Positions 1 through 11,791 are shown, counted from the first letter of the stretch. The stretch is DNA of 64,000 nt from Aselliscus stoliczkanus (GCA_033961575.1 CM066730.1:157631523-157695522); one strand, 5' to 3'. Program-made: numbers and translations. The notes: generated by a model from the letters alone, not told the origin.

Positions 1-240
1 CGGCCGACCCAGGACCACATTTTTAACACCCCTGGTTATAAACATTGCATTCTTATCTCATTTAATCTTCACAATAACCCTAAAACAGATAGTTTTATTC
101 TCATTTTATAGATAAGGAAATTGAGGTCCCAAGGGGCAAAATGAGTTGACCAAGGTCACACAGCAAGAACATGACAGAGCCAGGATTCTAAACCCAGATT
201 TGTTTATTCTGAGCTCATGCTCTTTTTCTTCTGCTACTGT
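1..240 (+). repeat. MIR SINE relic (sense), intron of KIAA0319L
   Basis: The segment follows the MIR consensus: TTTAATCTTCACAATAACCC, then a GATAAGGAAATTGAGG block, then CAAGGTCACACAGCAAGAA and GAGCCAGGATTCTAAACCCAG. It is old and diverged, with no target duplication visible. Confidence 0.85.
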
Positions 241-788
241 GCCTTCCAACCACAGGTGATCTTTTGGAGGACCAAAGACAATTTTTTTATCCTGAACCAT
301 GATAAGCAGGTTGTTATTTGAGGGATTCCAAGTACATGGAAGGAAGAAGCATTTCTGAGTGTTACTGTATTGTTCAACCTAGCACTGGTTAGATTTAGTA
401 CTGTGGTTCATTGGGCTAGTCTTAGTATTCCTTGAGCTTGGTGCTTAAAAACAACACTCTAGTGAGTAGATTGAGTTTAAAGGTGCAAAGATGGTATTGT
501 TAGAAGTGGTTCTGGTGGAGATTAGACTGTACAACTGCCATTTTAGAAAAATTGGGAGCTTTTACCATGAAAGAACCAAGAACCATGTGTGTTCAAACTG
601 AGGGAACATGCGAACAACACATGATAGATTTGTTATATATTTTAATCAGAGATCTTCCTTATTAAAAAACCCACAATATCCTAACAAAAAATGAATAAAG
701 GACATAGAAAGAACAATAAATAAGAAATTAAAATGATTTATAAAAAATTAAAAGATGTTCATTCTCACTAACCAAAGAACTGCAGATT
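241..788. other. Intronic sequence without recognised features
   Basis: AT-rich single-copy-looking DNA. I see no exon, splice-bordered open frame or repeat consensus that I can name. Confidence 0.5.
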
Positions 789-800
789 AAAATGAGAAAG

Positions 801-984
801 ACTTGGGGGTGACCAGTTAGCCCAGTTGGTTTGAGCGTGGTGCTGATAACACCAAGGTTGCGGGTTCTATCCCCGCATAGGCCACCTGTGAGCTGCTCCC
901 TCCTTAAAAGAGTTAACTGTGCCATTGTAGCATGAAAGCAATGTGTAACCAATGATCATGGCTGTTCCCCAATTAAAAAAAAAA
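801..984 (+). repeat. tRNA-Ile-derived SINE with intact target duplication
   Basis: The head GACCAGTTAGCCCAGTTGG and GTGGTGCTGATAACACCAAG closely resemble a tRNA-Ile gene, with an A box (TAGCCCAGTTGG) and B box (GGTTCTATCCC). The body continues into GGCCACCTGTGAGCTGCTCC and ends in A14. The 12-bp direct repeat AAAATGAGAAAG flanks it at 789-800 and 985-996. The anticodon triplet is GAT. It belongs to a different family from the other SINEs in the window and is the only copy I see. Confidence 0.88.
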
Positions 985-996
985 AAAATGAGAAAG

Positions 997-2130
997 CCTT
1001 CTGAATCTATCATATTGATGAAGATTACTGTAAAAATACCTAGGGATGATGTGGTTGCTCTCATATTGTGCTGGGAGTTTGAACACAGAGTTTCTGGCAT
1101 AAATATCAAGACCTTTAAAAAGTTCGTGTCCTTTGATTTAGTAATTTCTCTTTCAGGAATGTCTCTCAAGGACACATTTGGATGTGAATGAGAGCATTCA
1201 TTAATACTCATTTATTCTATGTTGCAAAACATTGCTACAACTGCCCAACAAGGGAAGGGTGGTGAAATTATGGCGTGTCTACATGGTGGAATATTATTCA
1301 GCCTCAAAATTAATATTTTAGAAGAGTAAGTACATGGGAAAATGCTCCTGTGTTAAGTGATAAAAGACATATAACTGCATATTCACTATAGTGCCAATTT
1401 TGTGAAAAGAAAAAAATATTTTTATAGAATAGAAAATACCTTGAAACAAGATATGTAACTCAGTGTTTATGTATTTCTTGAATAGTGGAATTATTATCTC
1501 TTTATACTTTCCTGTGTATTCCAGATGTTTATTTGAGTGTACATGTATAACTTTTTTTTTTCTTATAAGGTTGGAGGGTAGGGAGTTGGGGAGGAAAGGG
1601 GAATCCTGCCTGAAAAGGCAACAACAAAACAACAGAAACCTATTGTTGGTAGCCTGAGTCAGTATTTATCTACCCATGAGTTTGTTCAGTTTTTACCCAA
1701 GCTCTTAAGTTTTCCCTGATGAAGTACATTCTTGATTGTTTGCTGTTGTCATTTAGTTCATGGATTGTATAGATTATTGCTGAAAAACTAATCAAAATAA
1801 GGCAGCTCTCCAGTTATCACCATTCCCATTTGCCGCTTAGCCGTTTACTCCATCTCTGGTAGAGCCCAGGCACGCACTGACTTACGTATATATGACGAGC
1901 TTCTTTTCTACTCCTGCTTTTAGGTTCCATGCTGAAGCCCACTGCTAGAAAACAGTGTCTGATAAAAGATTCTCTGTGTTTTCCTTGTGGGCCATTGAAC
2001 CACTATTTTTCTGTTTAATGGTATTGTTAACTGATTTGAAAAATAGCATTTTGGACATGGGGATTATGAGTATCTGTAGACAAATGAGGTGACCTCCAAA
2101 ATTTGGAAATTCCTGCAATAGAGTGTCAGC
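997..2130. other. Intronic sequence without recognised features
   Basis: No gene, exon or clear repeat consensus is visible, although diverged repeats cannot be excluded by eye. Confidence 0.45.
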
Positions 2131-2291
2131 TTCTTGAAAGTAGACTTTGCCTCTTTTACTTATTCTAGGTATTCCTAGCAAGAGCTGACAGCTGGGCACA
2201 TAGTAGATGCACCATGAAAATATGAATAAATTAGTAAATTAGCTGAATAAATTGTTGAATAAATTAGCTGAATAAATTAGTAAATTAGCAA
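2130..2291 (+). repeat. Possible L2 3' end followed by AT-rich tandem sequence
   Basis: The stretch GCTGGGCACATAGTAGATGC resembles the L2 3' end. After it, 2222-2291 is a degenerate tandem array of units such as GAATAAATTAG and TAAATTAGCT, as often grows from an L2 terminal GAATGAAT tail. Confidence 0.5.
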
Positions 2292-2941
2292 TAAGGGAAC
2301 TGTGCTTTGAGAATTAAACTTCAAAGTCAACACAGTCCATCATTTGAGAGTTAAAGCTTAGACTGAACACAATCAGAGCAAAGGTGTATGAAGACACCTT
2401 AAGGAGGCACGGTGCCTTTGAGACCAGAAGATCTGGTTAAAATAATAACACATTAACATACCTAAAGAATGTGTCCATCTGAAAGTTATGTGTACATGTG
2501 TGTGAGGGATGAGAGGGTCTGAACCAGCCCTGGAAACCTAAAATGAGTCACTGAGGCTAATGTAGGCCTGAAGCTAACAATTGGCTGTGAAAACTTTTGC
2601 TGATGCTCCCCTGCTTCTGGGGAGTGGATTACATAATTAGTTAATAAGTGTTTTGAGTATAGAGAAAAAGTACTCAACGCAGGGCAAGTTTTTGAGAATT
2701 CACTAAAAGAGTATGGATTTAGGCTAGGCATGAGGGTAATAAATATGAGTACAATTTCTTCCCTGGAAAAACTCCCAGTTTAATGAGGAGATAGATATAT
2801 AAATACTATGATGTCGTAAGTGAAAAGATAGAGAGATGCAGTGCCCAGAGTGCTCCTGAAACCAGAGAGGAAATATTCAGCTTAGAGGTGATGGGAGAGA
2901 ACTAAGAAAGTCCAGACAAGCTGATGCCTGAACAGATTTTT

Positions 2942-3047
2942 GGGGTTTTTTTTTGAGGGCAGTGTGACTGACCCTTATATGTGGGACCCGAACCGGAGCC
3001 GCTGGCTTCCCAAGCCAGCGCTTAACCACTGCACCACTTGGCCGGCC
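2942..3047 (-). repeat. Head-only tRNA SINE
   Basis: Read on the minus strand it is the tRNA-like head, ending GACACTGCCCTC equivalent, followed directly by an A-rich tail. The direct repeat CCTGAACAGATTTTT at 2927-2941 and 3048-3062 is a 15-bp target duplication. Confidence 0.93.
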
Positions 3048-3446
3048 CCTGAACAGATTTTTGAACGTTGATTTTGAAGGATTCGAAGAGTATTTCCAGG
3101 CAATGGGAATGCAAGAACAAAGGCACAAAAGTGTAAAGCAGCCTGGTGTACAGCAGAAACTCTATAAACAGCTTAGTGTTGCTGGAATATAAAGAGCAAA
3201 GCTTGGATGACAACTCCTGAGGAGGTAGATGGTAGCCAGGTCTTGAAGGACCTAGTATACCATGCAAAGAAGCTTTGATTTTAATCTTTTAGGTGGTCTG
3301 CAAATTTTCTTGATTATGTACTCTAATCCTTAAAAACATTGAGGATGTACTCCAGTATATGTGTATTTACCCATATGTGAGACTTATGTATGCGAGATGC
3401 CAAAAACTAAAATGTAAAGGGATCAACTAAAAACAAATACAAAGTT

Positions 3447-3611
3447 GTTTTTTTTTTTGTTTTTTTGTGTTTTTTTTTTAGCTGAGCCATCCTGCCACCT
3501 GTTGGCAGCTCAACGGCAACTCAGCTCGGGCTGGCCTCGAACAGCTGTTGCTCAGAGCTCAGCTCGCACTCTTGAGCGAGCTCTTAACCAACTGAGCCAC
3601 TCGGCCGGCCC
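3447..3611 (-). repeat. RHIN-type SINE fragment (first module)
   Basis: The minus strand reads GGCCGGCCGAGTGGCTCAG, then a module with GAGCTGCCAACAGGTGGCAG that is shared with the element at 57834-58232, ending in an A-rich tail. The 14-bp direct repeat ACAAATACAAAGTT lies at 3433-3446 and 3612-3625. Confidence 0.88.
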
Positions 3612-4019
3612 ACAAATACAAAGTTTTAATATTTTCTTTTCATACCCCAGTGATTTGTCTTGTGCATCTCTTGTAAGAAAACACTCTACTTTGGAGATCA
3701 TTGTCTTAGGGAATTGGGAGCTATTGAAAATTTTAAGCAGAAGAGTAATACTGGTTAGTTTCTAGGTCATTTTTGCTGGAATATAGAAGAATGATAATGG
3801 TGGGGATGGGAGGAAGACGGAAAGGGGAGGGAGGTCAGAGCTAGGGTTAGAGGTAAGGAAGTGAATCAAATGGTCCAGGAGAAAATTGATGAGGCTGTCT
3901 GTCTTCAAGGAACCTCTCTCTCACAGAAGAGAGAAATTTTACTCAATATGAATCAGTAGAAGTAGTGTTAAATAAATGGGTAGAATTTAGGAGTTCGGTA
4001 GTAAGAGATTGAAGGAGAT

Positions 4020-4473
4020 CTTTTTTTTAAAAGATTTTATTGGGGAATTGGGGGAGGGGAACAGCATTGGGGAATCAGGGAAGCGGAACAGACAAGTTGC
4101 TGTCTTTTTGTTCTTCAGTCTAGTTGTGGAGGACGTTGCTTCACTGGCCCATGTTGGTATTACCATTGCGGCACTCTTCCCGGATGAGGCAGATCAGTCG
4201 CTGGCTTCTGGATGGTCGCTCACCGCAGCTAATTGGCAGTTCACGCTGGCTGCCAGCCGCTCACGCTGGCTGCTGGCCACTCACTGTAGCCTATGGCAGC
4301 CCACTGCAGCAGGGGCTGCAGCCTACACAGTCCCCAGGGCTCACACAGCCCAGCTCCAGGTAGAGCTGTTGTTAGGTGTAGAGGGCAGTGTCCCTGGCCC
4401 TCATATGTGGGATCCGAACTGGGACCGCTGGCTTCCCAAGTCAGCGCTTAACCACCATGCCCCTCGGCCGGCC
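4020..4473 (-). repeat. Composite (long) tRNA SINE
   Basis: On + it starts with T-rich sequence and AAAGATTTTATTGGGGAATT (tail, reversed) and ends CCCCTCGGCCGGCCC (head, reversed). All composite-body blocks are present, including the CAGCCCACTGCAGCAGGGGC segment. Flanks GGAGATC and GAAGATC are only a weak candidate duplication. Open frames across it are repeat-derived. Confidence 0.9.
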
Positions 4474-4489
4474 CCCAGAAGATCATTTT

Positions 4490-4960
4490 TTAAGTTGAGC
4501 TATAACTATCTAATTCTAGAACATTTTCCTAACACCCCAGAAGAAACCCCATACCCATTAGCAGTTACTCCCCCTAGCTTCTGGAAACCACTAATCTACT
4601 TTCTGACCATGTGGATTTGCCTATTCTGGATATTTCCTATAAATGGATTCATACAGTGTGTGGCCTTTTATAGCTGGAGTCTTTCACTTAGCATAATGTT
4701 TTCAAGGCTTTTTTCATGTTGCAGCATGTATCAGTATTTCATTACTTTTCATGACTGACTAATATTCCATTGTATGGCTATACCACATTTTGTTTATGTA
4801 CCTACGAGTGGAATTGCTGGATCATATGGTAGCTCTTTAACTTTTTGTTTTTTACAGCAGCTGCACCAGTTTGCCTTCCACCAGCAAAGTATGAGGGTTC
4901 CGTTTTCTCCATGCCTTTGCTAACCCTTATTATTGTCTGTCTTTTTTATTATAGTAGAAG
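4490..4960 (-). repeat. L1 (L1M) 3' fragment, antisense
   Basis: The segment matches the reverse complement of mammalian L1M ORF2 end and 3' UTR: CCCATTAGCAGTTACTCC, then CATGTGGATTTGCCTATTC, TAATATTCCATTGTATGGC, GAGTGGAATTGCTGGATCA and ACCCTTATTATTGTCTGTC. Confidence 0.9.
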
Positions 4961-5096
4961 AAATTATTGAAGTTTAGAAAAATCAGGCAGGGCTTCATGA
5001 AGGAAATGGAACTTTGCTTGTGTAAAATACATATCCAGTTTGCTGATAGACAGACAGACACAGTAAGAAGCAGCACTGGTAAAACAACTAGATGGG

Positions 5097-5531
5097 GGGG
5101 CCGGCCGAGTGGCGCGGTGGTTAAACGCTGGCTTGGGATGCCAGCGGCCCCCGTTCGGTCCCACATATGAGGGCCAGTGACACTGCCCTCCACAGCTAAC
5201 AGCAGCTCCACCTGCCGCTGGGCTGTGCGAGCCCCGGCGACAGTGTAGGCTGCAGCCCCTGCTGCAGTGGGCTGCCGTGGGCTGTAGTGAGTGGCCAGCG
5301 GCCAGCGTGAGCGGCTAGCAGCCAGCATGAGCTACCAATAGCTGCGGTAAGCGACTGTCCAGAGGCCGGTGACTGATCTGCCTCATCCGGGAAGAGCGCA
5401 ATGACGATGCGGACATGGGCCAATGAGGCGGCGTCCTCTGCAACTAGATTGAAGAACAGAAGGACGGCAACTTGTCTGTTCCCCTCCCCCAATTCCCCAA
5501 TAAAATCTTAAAAAACAAACAAACAAACAAA
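5097..5531 (+). repeat. Composite tRNA SINE
   Basis: Full-length copy: head GGCCGGCCGAGTGGCGCGG, body, then CCAATTCCCCAATAAAATC and an A/C-rich tail. A 16-bp target duplication, AAAACAACTAGATGGG, lies at 5081-5096 and 5532-5547. Confidence 0.95.
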
Positions 5532-5555
5532 AAAACAACTAGATGGGTACAGATC

Positions 5556-5601
5556 ATTCATTTGTTGTTGTTGTTGTTGATGTTATTATTATTATTATTA
5601 C
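5556..5601 (+). repeat. Short TTG and ATT microsatellite
   Basis: Tandem GTT/TTG units are followed by (ATT)n. Confidence 0.85.
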
Positions 5602-5689
5602 ATGTTCGTTCAGCAGATATTTATTGAAGTAGGCGTGTTCTTTGTGAGGACTCTAGCCGGGTCCTTGACTTAGCCAGCCCAGCCAGTAA

Positions 5690-6770
5690 AGCTTTCTGAA
5701 AGAGCGGAGCACATTTTCTGTCCCTATTCTTTCACCTCTGTCCTCTGAATCCAGTGAGGTCCTGGCTTCTGCCCAAACCTTGGCTTTTGCTAAGGTAACC
5801 AGTGACCTTCCTAGTTGGAGACCTTTACTTGCTTGTTACCTTACTTAACATCTGTGCTGCATTGAATACCTTTGCATACTTTTTCCTTGAGACCCTTTCC
5901 GCAGTTGCCTTCAGTTACACCTGCCTTCCAGCTGATGCATTGAGCTTCCTAATTAGCTTGTCCCTTGAATGCTTTCTTCTTTAGGGTTCTGTCTCTACCC
6001 TTTCTAGTCTCAATCTTGTATGCTCTCCCCTGGGAAATCTCATTTCCCTCCCAAATTGTAACCTGTATGCTCACTACTCCCAAATCTCTCATAGTTCCTT
6101 CAGTTCTCTCTCGGCTCCAGACCACATAGTCACCTCAGTGTCATACATCTCCAACGGGATGTCTCATAGCTACCTGTACCTTAATATATCAAAGCTGAAG
6201 GGCCGGCCGAGTGGCGCGGTGGTTAAGCGCTGGCCTGGGAAGCCAGCGGCCCCGGTTCGGTCCCACATGTGTGGAGGGCCAGTGACACTGCCCTCAAAAA
6301 AAAAAAAAAAAAAAAAAAGTTCAAAGCTGAACCTATGATCTTTTCCCCCTCTTCCTTCTCTTTTATTCCCTACAACCGTGAAAAGACCACCTCCACTTGT
6401 ATTCGAGGTAGAAAAATCCCTGAGTCACTCTGTACTCCTTTCTCTCCTCCACATTCAAATCATTGTTCACGGAGTGCCATCTCCTGTTTCCTCTCCACAT
6501 GCTGTTATTGTGCCTGCGTGTTCTGATTCAGGTCAACATAAGCTCCTTTGTGATGCTTTCCTTGAGGCCTCTGGTTTGAACTTGTTCTTTAATGTTCTCA
6601 CGGTGTCTGTACATCTCTCTCTTACACCTTGTTATACTGTGAGGTTAAGCTTTGTGAGGAGAGGTTCAAAGTAGGCCTTGCTCTAGAGTGTGACCTGCTC
6701 CAAGGTGAGGCCTTCCTGGCATCTGCTGGTCTACAGTGTGAATGTGATTTCTTTGCTTGGCAGAGCTGGG
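5690..6770 (+). repeat. Probable LINE L2 relic (sense) with one SINE
   Basis: The composition and phrases such as TTTTGCTAAGGTAACCAGTG, CTCATTTCCCTCCCAAATTG and CTCCAAGGTGAGGCCTTCC follow the L2 ORF2 3' region. It is diverged, and the boundaries are estimates. Confidence 0.55.
6200..6320 (+). repeat. Head-only tRNA SINE with 20+ A tail
   Basis: It begins GGCCGGCCGAGTGGCGCGG and ends GACACTGCCCTC followed directly by about 22 A. The 11-bp direct repeat TCAAAGCTGAA is at 6189-6199 and 6321-6331. Confidence 0.94.
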
Positions 6771-8511
6771 ACTCCGAAACGCTCCTGCCTCCTTCCCCCA
6801 GCACTGCTTGCCCTCTGCTGATTCTGTTTCCCTTTCAGCATCTACTATCTAACAAACCTCAGGTGTTCCCACCCCTCAGCCTGGCACGGGACCCTCCCAG
6901 TGGATTTCTGGGGTCCCCTCTTTTCATAGCTCCTTCCTCTCCAGTGTCTCACCACTCAGACTCGAGCCAAACTCACATCTCTGCTTCTTGGGCTCAGTGA
7001 GATCCCTCTGTTCTGTTTAGGTTCCGGCTTTCTGTGCCCTGGTTGGGAAGTTGTCCTTTAACAGAGAATTGGGCAATTGTAGGGCTCACTTCAGGTCTCC
7101 CTGCTCTCAGGGATTATAGCCTTGCTCTGCTTGTTGTGGTCTAAAAGCAGTTATTTTTATGTTCTGTCCAGTTTTATAGTTATTTATGGTGGATGGTCAG
7201 TCTGGTACCAATTGCTCCATCATGGTTGGGAACAGAAGTCTATGATTACTTGCTTATGTGTCTGTTTCATGAAGTTTACGCATCGTTACATACCTAGTAT
7301 CTATAACGTAGTAGGTAGCAACAAAGGTTTGTTGGGTTAACCTAAAGATAATGCTGGAAATAGCAGCACCTTGGAATATGCATGTTAAGGAGAATCATTC
7401 TTTCCTACTCTATTTTCCAATCTTAGCCCACTAAGTGGGCACTCAGCTTCCCAGGAGGGAACAGTATTTGGAAGGAAATTTTGCTCTTTTTCCCACCTTT
7501 TCTCTGGCTCTCTTCAGAGAAAGAGAGTGGAAGACAGATATTTCCGTTTTGGGAGGCTGGAAAAGCATCCTCCTGTAAGGAATGGCCAGTCTTCAGGATT
7601 TGTATGTGTTCTCTCCCTTCTGTGCTGGAGCAGCCAGCGTTGGTCCAGCTGGGGAAGCTTACTTCAGCACAGGAACGTATTAGAAAGCCCGTTTATGATT
7701 GGGCATCTAAGCTCTGTTCTCCCGTCACCTTATCATTTCTTCTAAAGGTGATATTGATCTCCATCTACCTCTAACTGCCATGTTTTATTTTTAAATTAGT
7801 GCCAAAATCTGGGTGAGATTGTCACCCTCAAACCCCACAGAGACCACAGATGGGACAAAGAAGATCCTGGCATGGCCAGAGGTCTTTTCCCGACTAGTTG
7901 TCATTCTCTTTGATCTCATAACTGCTTGAATTTGCTCCTGGTAGACAGAAGACACCTGAACTCACTTTCCTCCTTTGCCTCTACCCTTTGGTTGTACTTT
8001 TAGGGCTCTAGCCCCTGTTGTATCAGACCAAGTGGTATCTTTTTCCTTTAAGAGAATAATATATTTTGAACATGCATTGGCCTTATCTTCAGGAGAAAAG
8101 CATTTTCAGGGAACTTTTTAGGTGGCATTATGTCCCTGCTCCTCTTGTAGCTGCTGGGCACCTAATTTAAGGTAGATGACTAATAGAATCTATCTCATTG
8201 CAGTGAGCCTTCAGCAGGAACTTTCTCCTGACAAACTGTCCTATATTCTTAACTACATTTCAGTACAGGAAAGTAATACATTATTAATCCTAAATCTGTC
8301 TCCTCGGATTGTAGGATAATGACTTGAGTACATGGCAGCTCGGGGGAAGGTAGAGTTTTCTGGCTGTTAGCACAATCCATGCCAGCTTTTTGATTCTAAA
8401 ATCCAGCTAACGTTGAGCAAGTCTATGTCTTGTTATATCACAATTTAATTGAGTTAAGTAAGGCAAATCAGAATCCTCTCATGTTAGCCTCGTTCCCAGT
8501 GAGATGAAGTA
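6771..8511. other. Mostly single-copy intron
   Basis: No exon or repeat stands out apart from a possible L2 3' end near 7270-7340 (GTAGTAGGTAGCAACAAAGG). Open frames here lack any recognisable protein. Confidence 0.45.
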
Positions 8512-8590
8512 TTGGATTGTCAGAAAAGTCATGATGCATTTTTGCAACGAAAAACAGAAAAAATACATCATTACTTTACCGACAACCCAT
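8512..8590. mobile_element. Palindromic mariner-like MITE, copy 1
   Basis: About 79 bp with terminal inverted repeats. The left end reads TTGGATTGTCAGAAAAGTCA, and the right end reverse-complements to ATGGGTTGTCGGTAAAGTAA. TA lies on both sides (8510-8511 and 8591-8592), as expected for Tc1/mariner insertion. A second copy is at 46502-46577. It has no coding capacity. Confidence 0.8.
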
Positions 8591-8592
8591 TA

Positions 8593-9200
8593 ATTGTCTC
8601 TTGCTTAAATACTCCTCAGTGAAAGATAATCATCTTAAGTCCTTCCCTCTATCTTGGAAAACTATAATTTTGGTGGGTTCTTTTTGCCCTTTAAAAACAT
8701 TATCCCAACATAAACTTATTTCCTAACAAAGTGAAGAGGGATAAGAAAATGGCATAATTGGGCAGTAAATCCAATTCCATTTCAAAACTTTCTTAAATTG
8801 ACTCTCCTCAGAAATTCTTCAAGGGAGAAAATAATAAGATAGCAGAGGAGTTTATAAAAACAAAATAACAATTGCAGGGCCAAAGCAAGTCCTTTAGGCT
8901 TATACTAGAGATTGTATAAAAATCTTACAGACTGTGTAAATATCTTACTAATTGGAACAGCTTTCATTTCAAGGCAGTGTGTGGGATTGGCAGGAACATA
9001 ACCAAGAACTATTGTATGATTAGTGTCTGGACATTTATTCTTAGGTGAGTAGTAGCGAAGAATTTGGGTCAAACTGCGTAGCTCTTGGTTTGAGGGCCTG
9101 CCTTTTGGATTTCTTTTCTGAACCTTCACCCAAGAGCTTCCTTAAGAAAAATCAGCTCATGTGGTTAAGATCCTTTAGCCACTTTTGATTCCAGACAATA
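8593..9200. other. Intronic sequence without recognised features
   Basis: A 74-codon minus-strand frame at 8905-9129 has no family I recognise. No splice or poly(A) context supports a gene. Confidence 0.45.
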
Positions 9201-9213
9201 CTGGATACGTTTT

Positions 9214-9331
9214 GGGCACATTTTTTTTTTTCTTTTTTTGAGGGCAGTGTCACTGGCTTTCATATGTGGGACCGAACCGGGGCCACTGGCTTCCCAGGCC
9301 AGCGCTTAACCACTGCGCCACTCGGCCGGCC
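9214..9331 (-). repeat. Head-only tRNA SINE
   Basis: A T-rich start and reversed head ending CACTCGGCCGGCC. The 13-bp direct repeat CTGGATACGTTTT is at 9201-9213 and 9332-9344. Confidence 0.93.
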
Positions 9332-9394
9332 CTGGATACGTTTTAGAGAGAAGAATTAGTCTTGATCACGTACCTGTTCACCAGCTGAGCAAGA

Positions 9395-10110
9395 GACTGG
9401 AGGCAGAGTGGTCAAGATCATGGAGCTTGGATGGACTCAGGAGTCAGACATGCCTGAATCTGAGTCCTGGTTCTCTTATATACTGGATGGAATTACTGAA
9501 ATCCACCTTTCATCAGGTTTCTGATCTCCAACTTGGGAATGACAGTGCCTCTCATAGGATTGTTGTGAGGATTAAATAAAATGTTCAGGGCCGGCCGAGT
9601 GGCGCATTGGTTAAGCGCTGGTTTTGGGATGCCAGCGGCCCCGATTCGGATCCCACATGAGGGCCAGTGACACTGCCCTCTACAGCTAACAAGAGCTCCA
9701 CCTGGAGCTGGGCTGTGCGAGCCCCGGAGATGGTGTAGGCTGCAGCCCCTGCTGCAGTGGGCTGCCATAGGCTACAGTGAGTGGCCCACAGCCAGCGTGA
9801 GCGGCTGGCAGCCAAGCGTGAGCTGCCAATAGCCGTGGTGAGTGACATCCAGAGGCCAGCGACCGATCTGCCTCATCCGGGAAGAGTGCAATGACGATAC
9901 CAACAGTGAAGCAACATCCTCCGCAACTAAACTGAAGAACAAAAAGATAGCAACTTGTCTGTTCCCCTTCCCCGATTCCCCAACGCTGTTCCCCTCCGCC
10001 AATTTCCCGATAAAAATCTTTAAAAAAAAAAAAATGTTCATGCAAAGTGCTTAGCGTACTTTCAGGTGCATAAATAACAATTCAGCAAATGTTAGCAATA
10101 GTCATTATGA
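9395..10110 (-). repeat. MIR relic (antisense) split by a SINE
   Basis: The segment 9395-9587 reads as reversed MIR (TCTGAGTCCTGGTTCTCTTA, then ATAGGATTGTTGTGAGGATT). It resumes after the SINE at 10041 with GCAAAGTGCTTAGCGTACTT and AGCAAATGTTAGCAATAG. Confidence 0.8.
9588..10030 (+). repeat. Composite tRNA SINE, deletion subfamily
   Basis: Full copy with GCGCATTGGTTAAGCGCTGG in the head, lacking the ATGGGCC(A) block found in other composite copies. The 10-bp direct repeat AAAATGTTCA is at 9578-9587 and 10031-10040. It interrupts a MIR. Confidence 0.95.
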
Positions 10111-11790
10111 TATGATAATGTAAAATCTTTGGTTAAACTCTTGTCTAGTCCCAAGATGACCCACTTAGCAGACAGCAGGTTTGAGGTCTGCTGGCTTCCT
10201 AAACCTCTGTTCAGTAGGATCTCGGTCCCTACATTGTTTTACAGTATAATGTAGGCAGCTGGCCTATCTGCATTGTCAGGAAAGGTAGGCCTCCATTCAT
10301 ATAGCTTTACAGGACTGAGGTTGGTTGAAGCCCGTGACAGGTGAGTTGTATTGTGCATTTTCCATAACTGTAACATGCCATTGAGGAACGGAACTGGCTC
10401 CTTGTTTCCTCCTTCAGCTGAGGATGCTTTTCCTCTGGAAAAGGACTCTGTTCTGCTGCCATGACACCACCTGGCCCTCAGCCCTGGTTCATTTCCTGCA
10501 ACACTGATGATGTGCCCATGCTTGGCAAGGCCTGTGCTAGGCCAGGTTGGCTCTGTCTTTTGGTCAGGACCGTGTTTTGACTGGAGCTGATTCAGTAGCA
10601 CTTTTGGATTTTGTGTTAGAAGTAGCTTGCAGAATTAGTCCCTTCCTTCAAAATGTATTTATTAGGTGCCTCAACCCTGGGCATTAGAAATGCAGTGGCG
10701 AGTAAAACAGACATGGTCTCTGCCCTCATGGAGCTGGTGTTCTGTAGATTCCTTTGTCATTCCTAGGGAACAAATTCTTTTTGATGTTACTGGTATATCG
10801 AGTTCCACCAAGGAAGCCGAGACTTCCTTAGGGTCCCGGGGTAATTCAGTGACAGAGACCTACTCTTCCTTACAGAATCCTGGGAATGTAGGAGACTAGG
10901 CAATTTGCTGTCTCAAGCTGGTCTCGATAGGATAACCTTCTGCTTAGAACTATGTAGGTGAAGGCCCTGCCTGCACTATAGTATGTCTCCAACTTCCTTC
11001 AATCCTGCCCATTCTCTCCACCACTAGTAGTTCAGTCCCTGAATAAGCGGTGAGGATGGTTCTCTGGAGGTTTAGAGAAAATGCTACAGCTGCCTCCTTT
11101 GCCCCCAGTCTGGAAGTGTGTGTCCTCGGGTGATTTCATGGGTATTAAATACACCCAGTCAGTCAGCTCTTGAAAATCTCTTCTGCATCAGAGTGCTCCT
11201 GCTTTTTTGGCATCAGGTTTGTTATGCAGGCCCTCAGGTGAACAGTTCCAATGCTCAGCATCTGGCAAACGCTGAATTATGTAATTCTGAACTTCTCTGG
11301 TCAACTACAAAAGGAAACTGTAAAACACCCGAAGATAGGGAAGATAGGAAGGAATTATAATGTCCCTGTATGATGCATTGACCATCACAGAAGCTGTCCT
11401 AGGAGATTCAAAAGCAGAGAAGAATGCTGGGCTATCTGAAACTCCACCAACCGCAGACTCTGCCCCTGAAGATGGGTGCCCCATGTAGCTCACTCTGACT
11501 TCCTCCTTTAAACTCTCCCAGCAAATGACAAGATTTTAAAGAATGTCCTCTTTCTTCCAACTGGCTTAATATTATGCTTTGATTCTAAACCAAGCAGCAC
11601 ATTTGAGCTTGAAATAAATGTGTGCTTGTGGATTCTCTCTTTTAGGTATTAAGGGGAATGACTAGTATTATCAGACCTGGGAGATGGGGAGTTTTTATTG
11701 ATCTGGTTTTACTTCTGTAGCTCTAATTTCAGATTCAGGTTTAAAATTTTAAAAGGACTGCCATTCTGCCTGTTAAATGGCTCCTCTGGG
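10111..11790. other. Single-copy intron with one small L2 remnant
   Basis: About 10640-10750 resembles a reversed L2 3' end (ACAGACATGGTCTCTGCCCT, then CATGGAGCTGG). The 120-codon minus-strand frame at 10239-10601 shows no recognisable protein and I regard it as chance. Confidence 0.45.
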
Positions 11791-11791
11791 C

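Larger units (their letters stand above)
2750..3960 (-). repeat. LINE L2 relic (antisense), interrupted by two SINEs
   Basis: The text reads as the reverse complement of the L2 3' region: a stretch around CTCCCAGTTTAATGAGGAGA, then TATTTCCAGGCAATGGGAATGC, GGTCTTGAAGGACC and, further on, GGAGCTATTGAAAATTTTAAGCAG. SINEs at 2942-3047 and 3447-3611 interrupt it. Parts of 3300-3430 are unassigned. Confidence 0.65.

Noticed and set aside
801..880. A functional tRNA-Ile gene
   Set aside because: It has mismatches in the stems, a SINE body and A tail behind it, and a target duplication, so it is a SINE.
4009..4758. A 249-codon + strand open frame, the longest in the window
   Set aside because: It reads through a composite SINE and an L1 fragment. 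The same peptide pieces (for example SRWLLATHCSLWQPTAAGAA) recur at most other SINE copies, so it is repeat translation.
4482..4960. A protein-coding exon continuing from the SINE frame
   Set aside because: The sequence is reversed L1 3' region.
10239..10601. A 120-codon minus-strand frame
   Set aside because: No known protein resemblance, no poly(A) or splice context, and a length within chance expectation for 64 kb.
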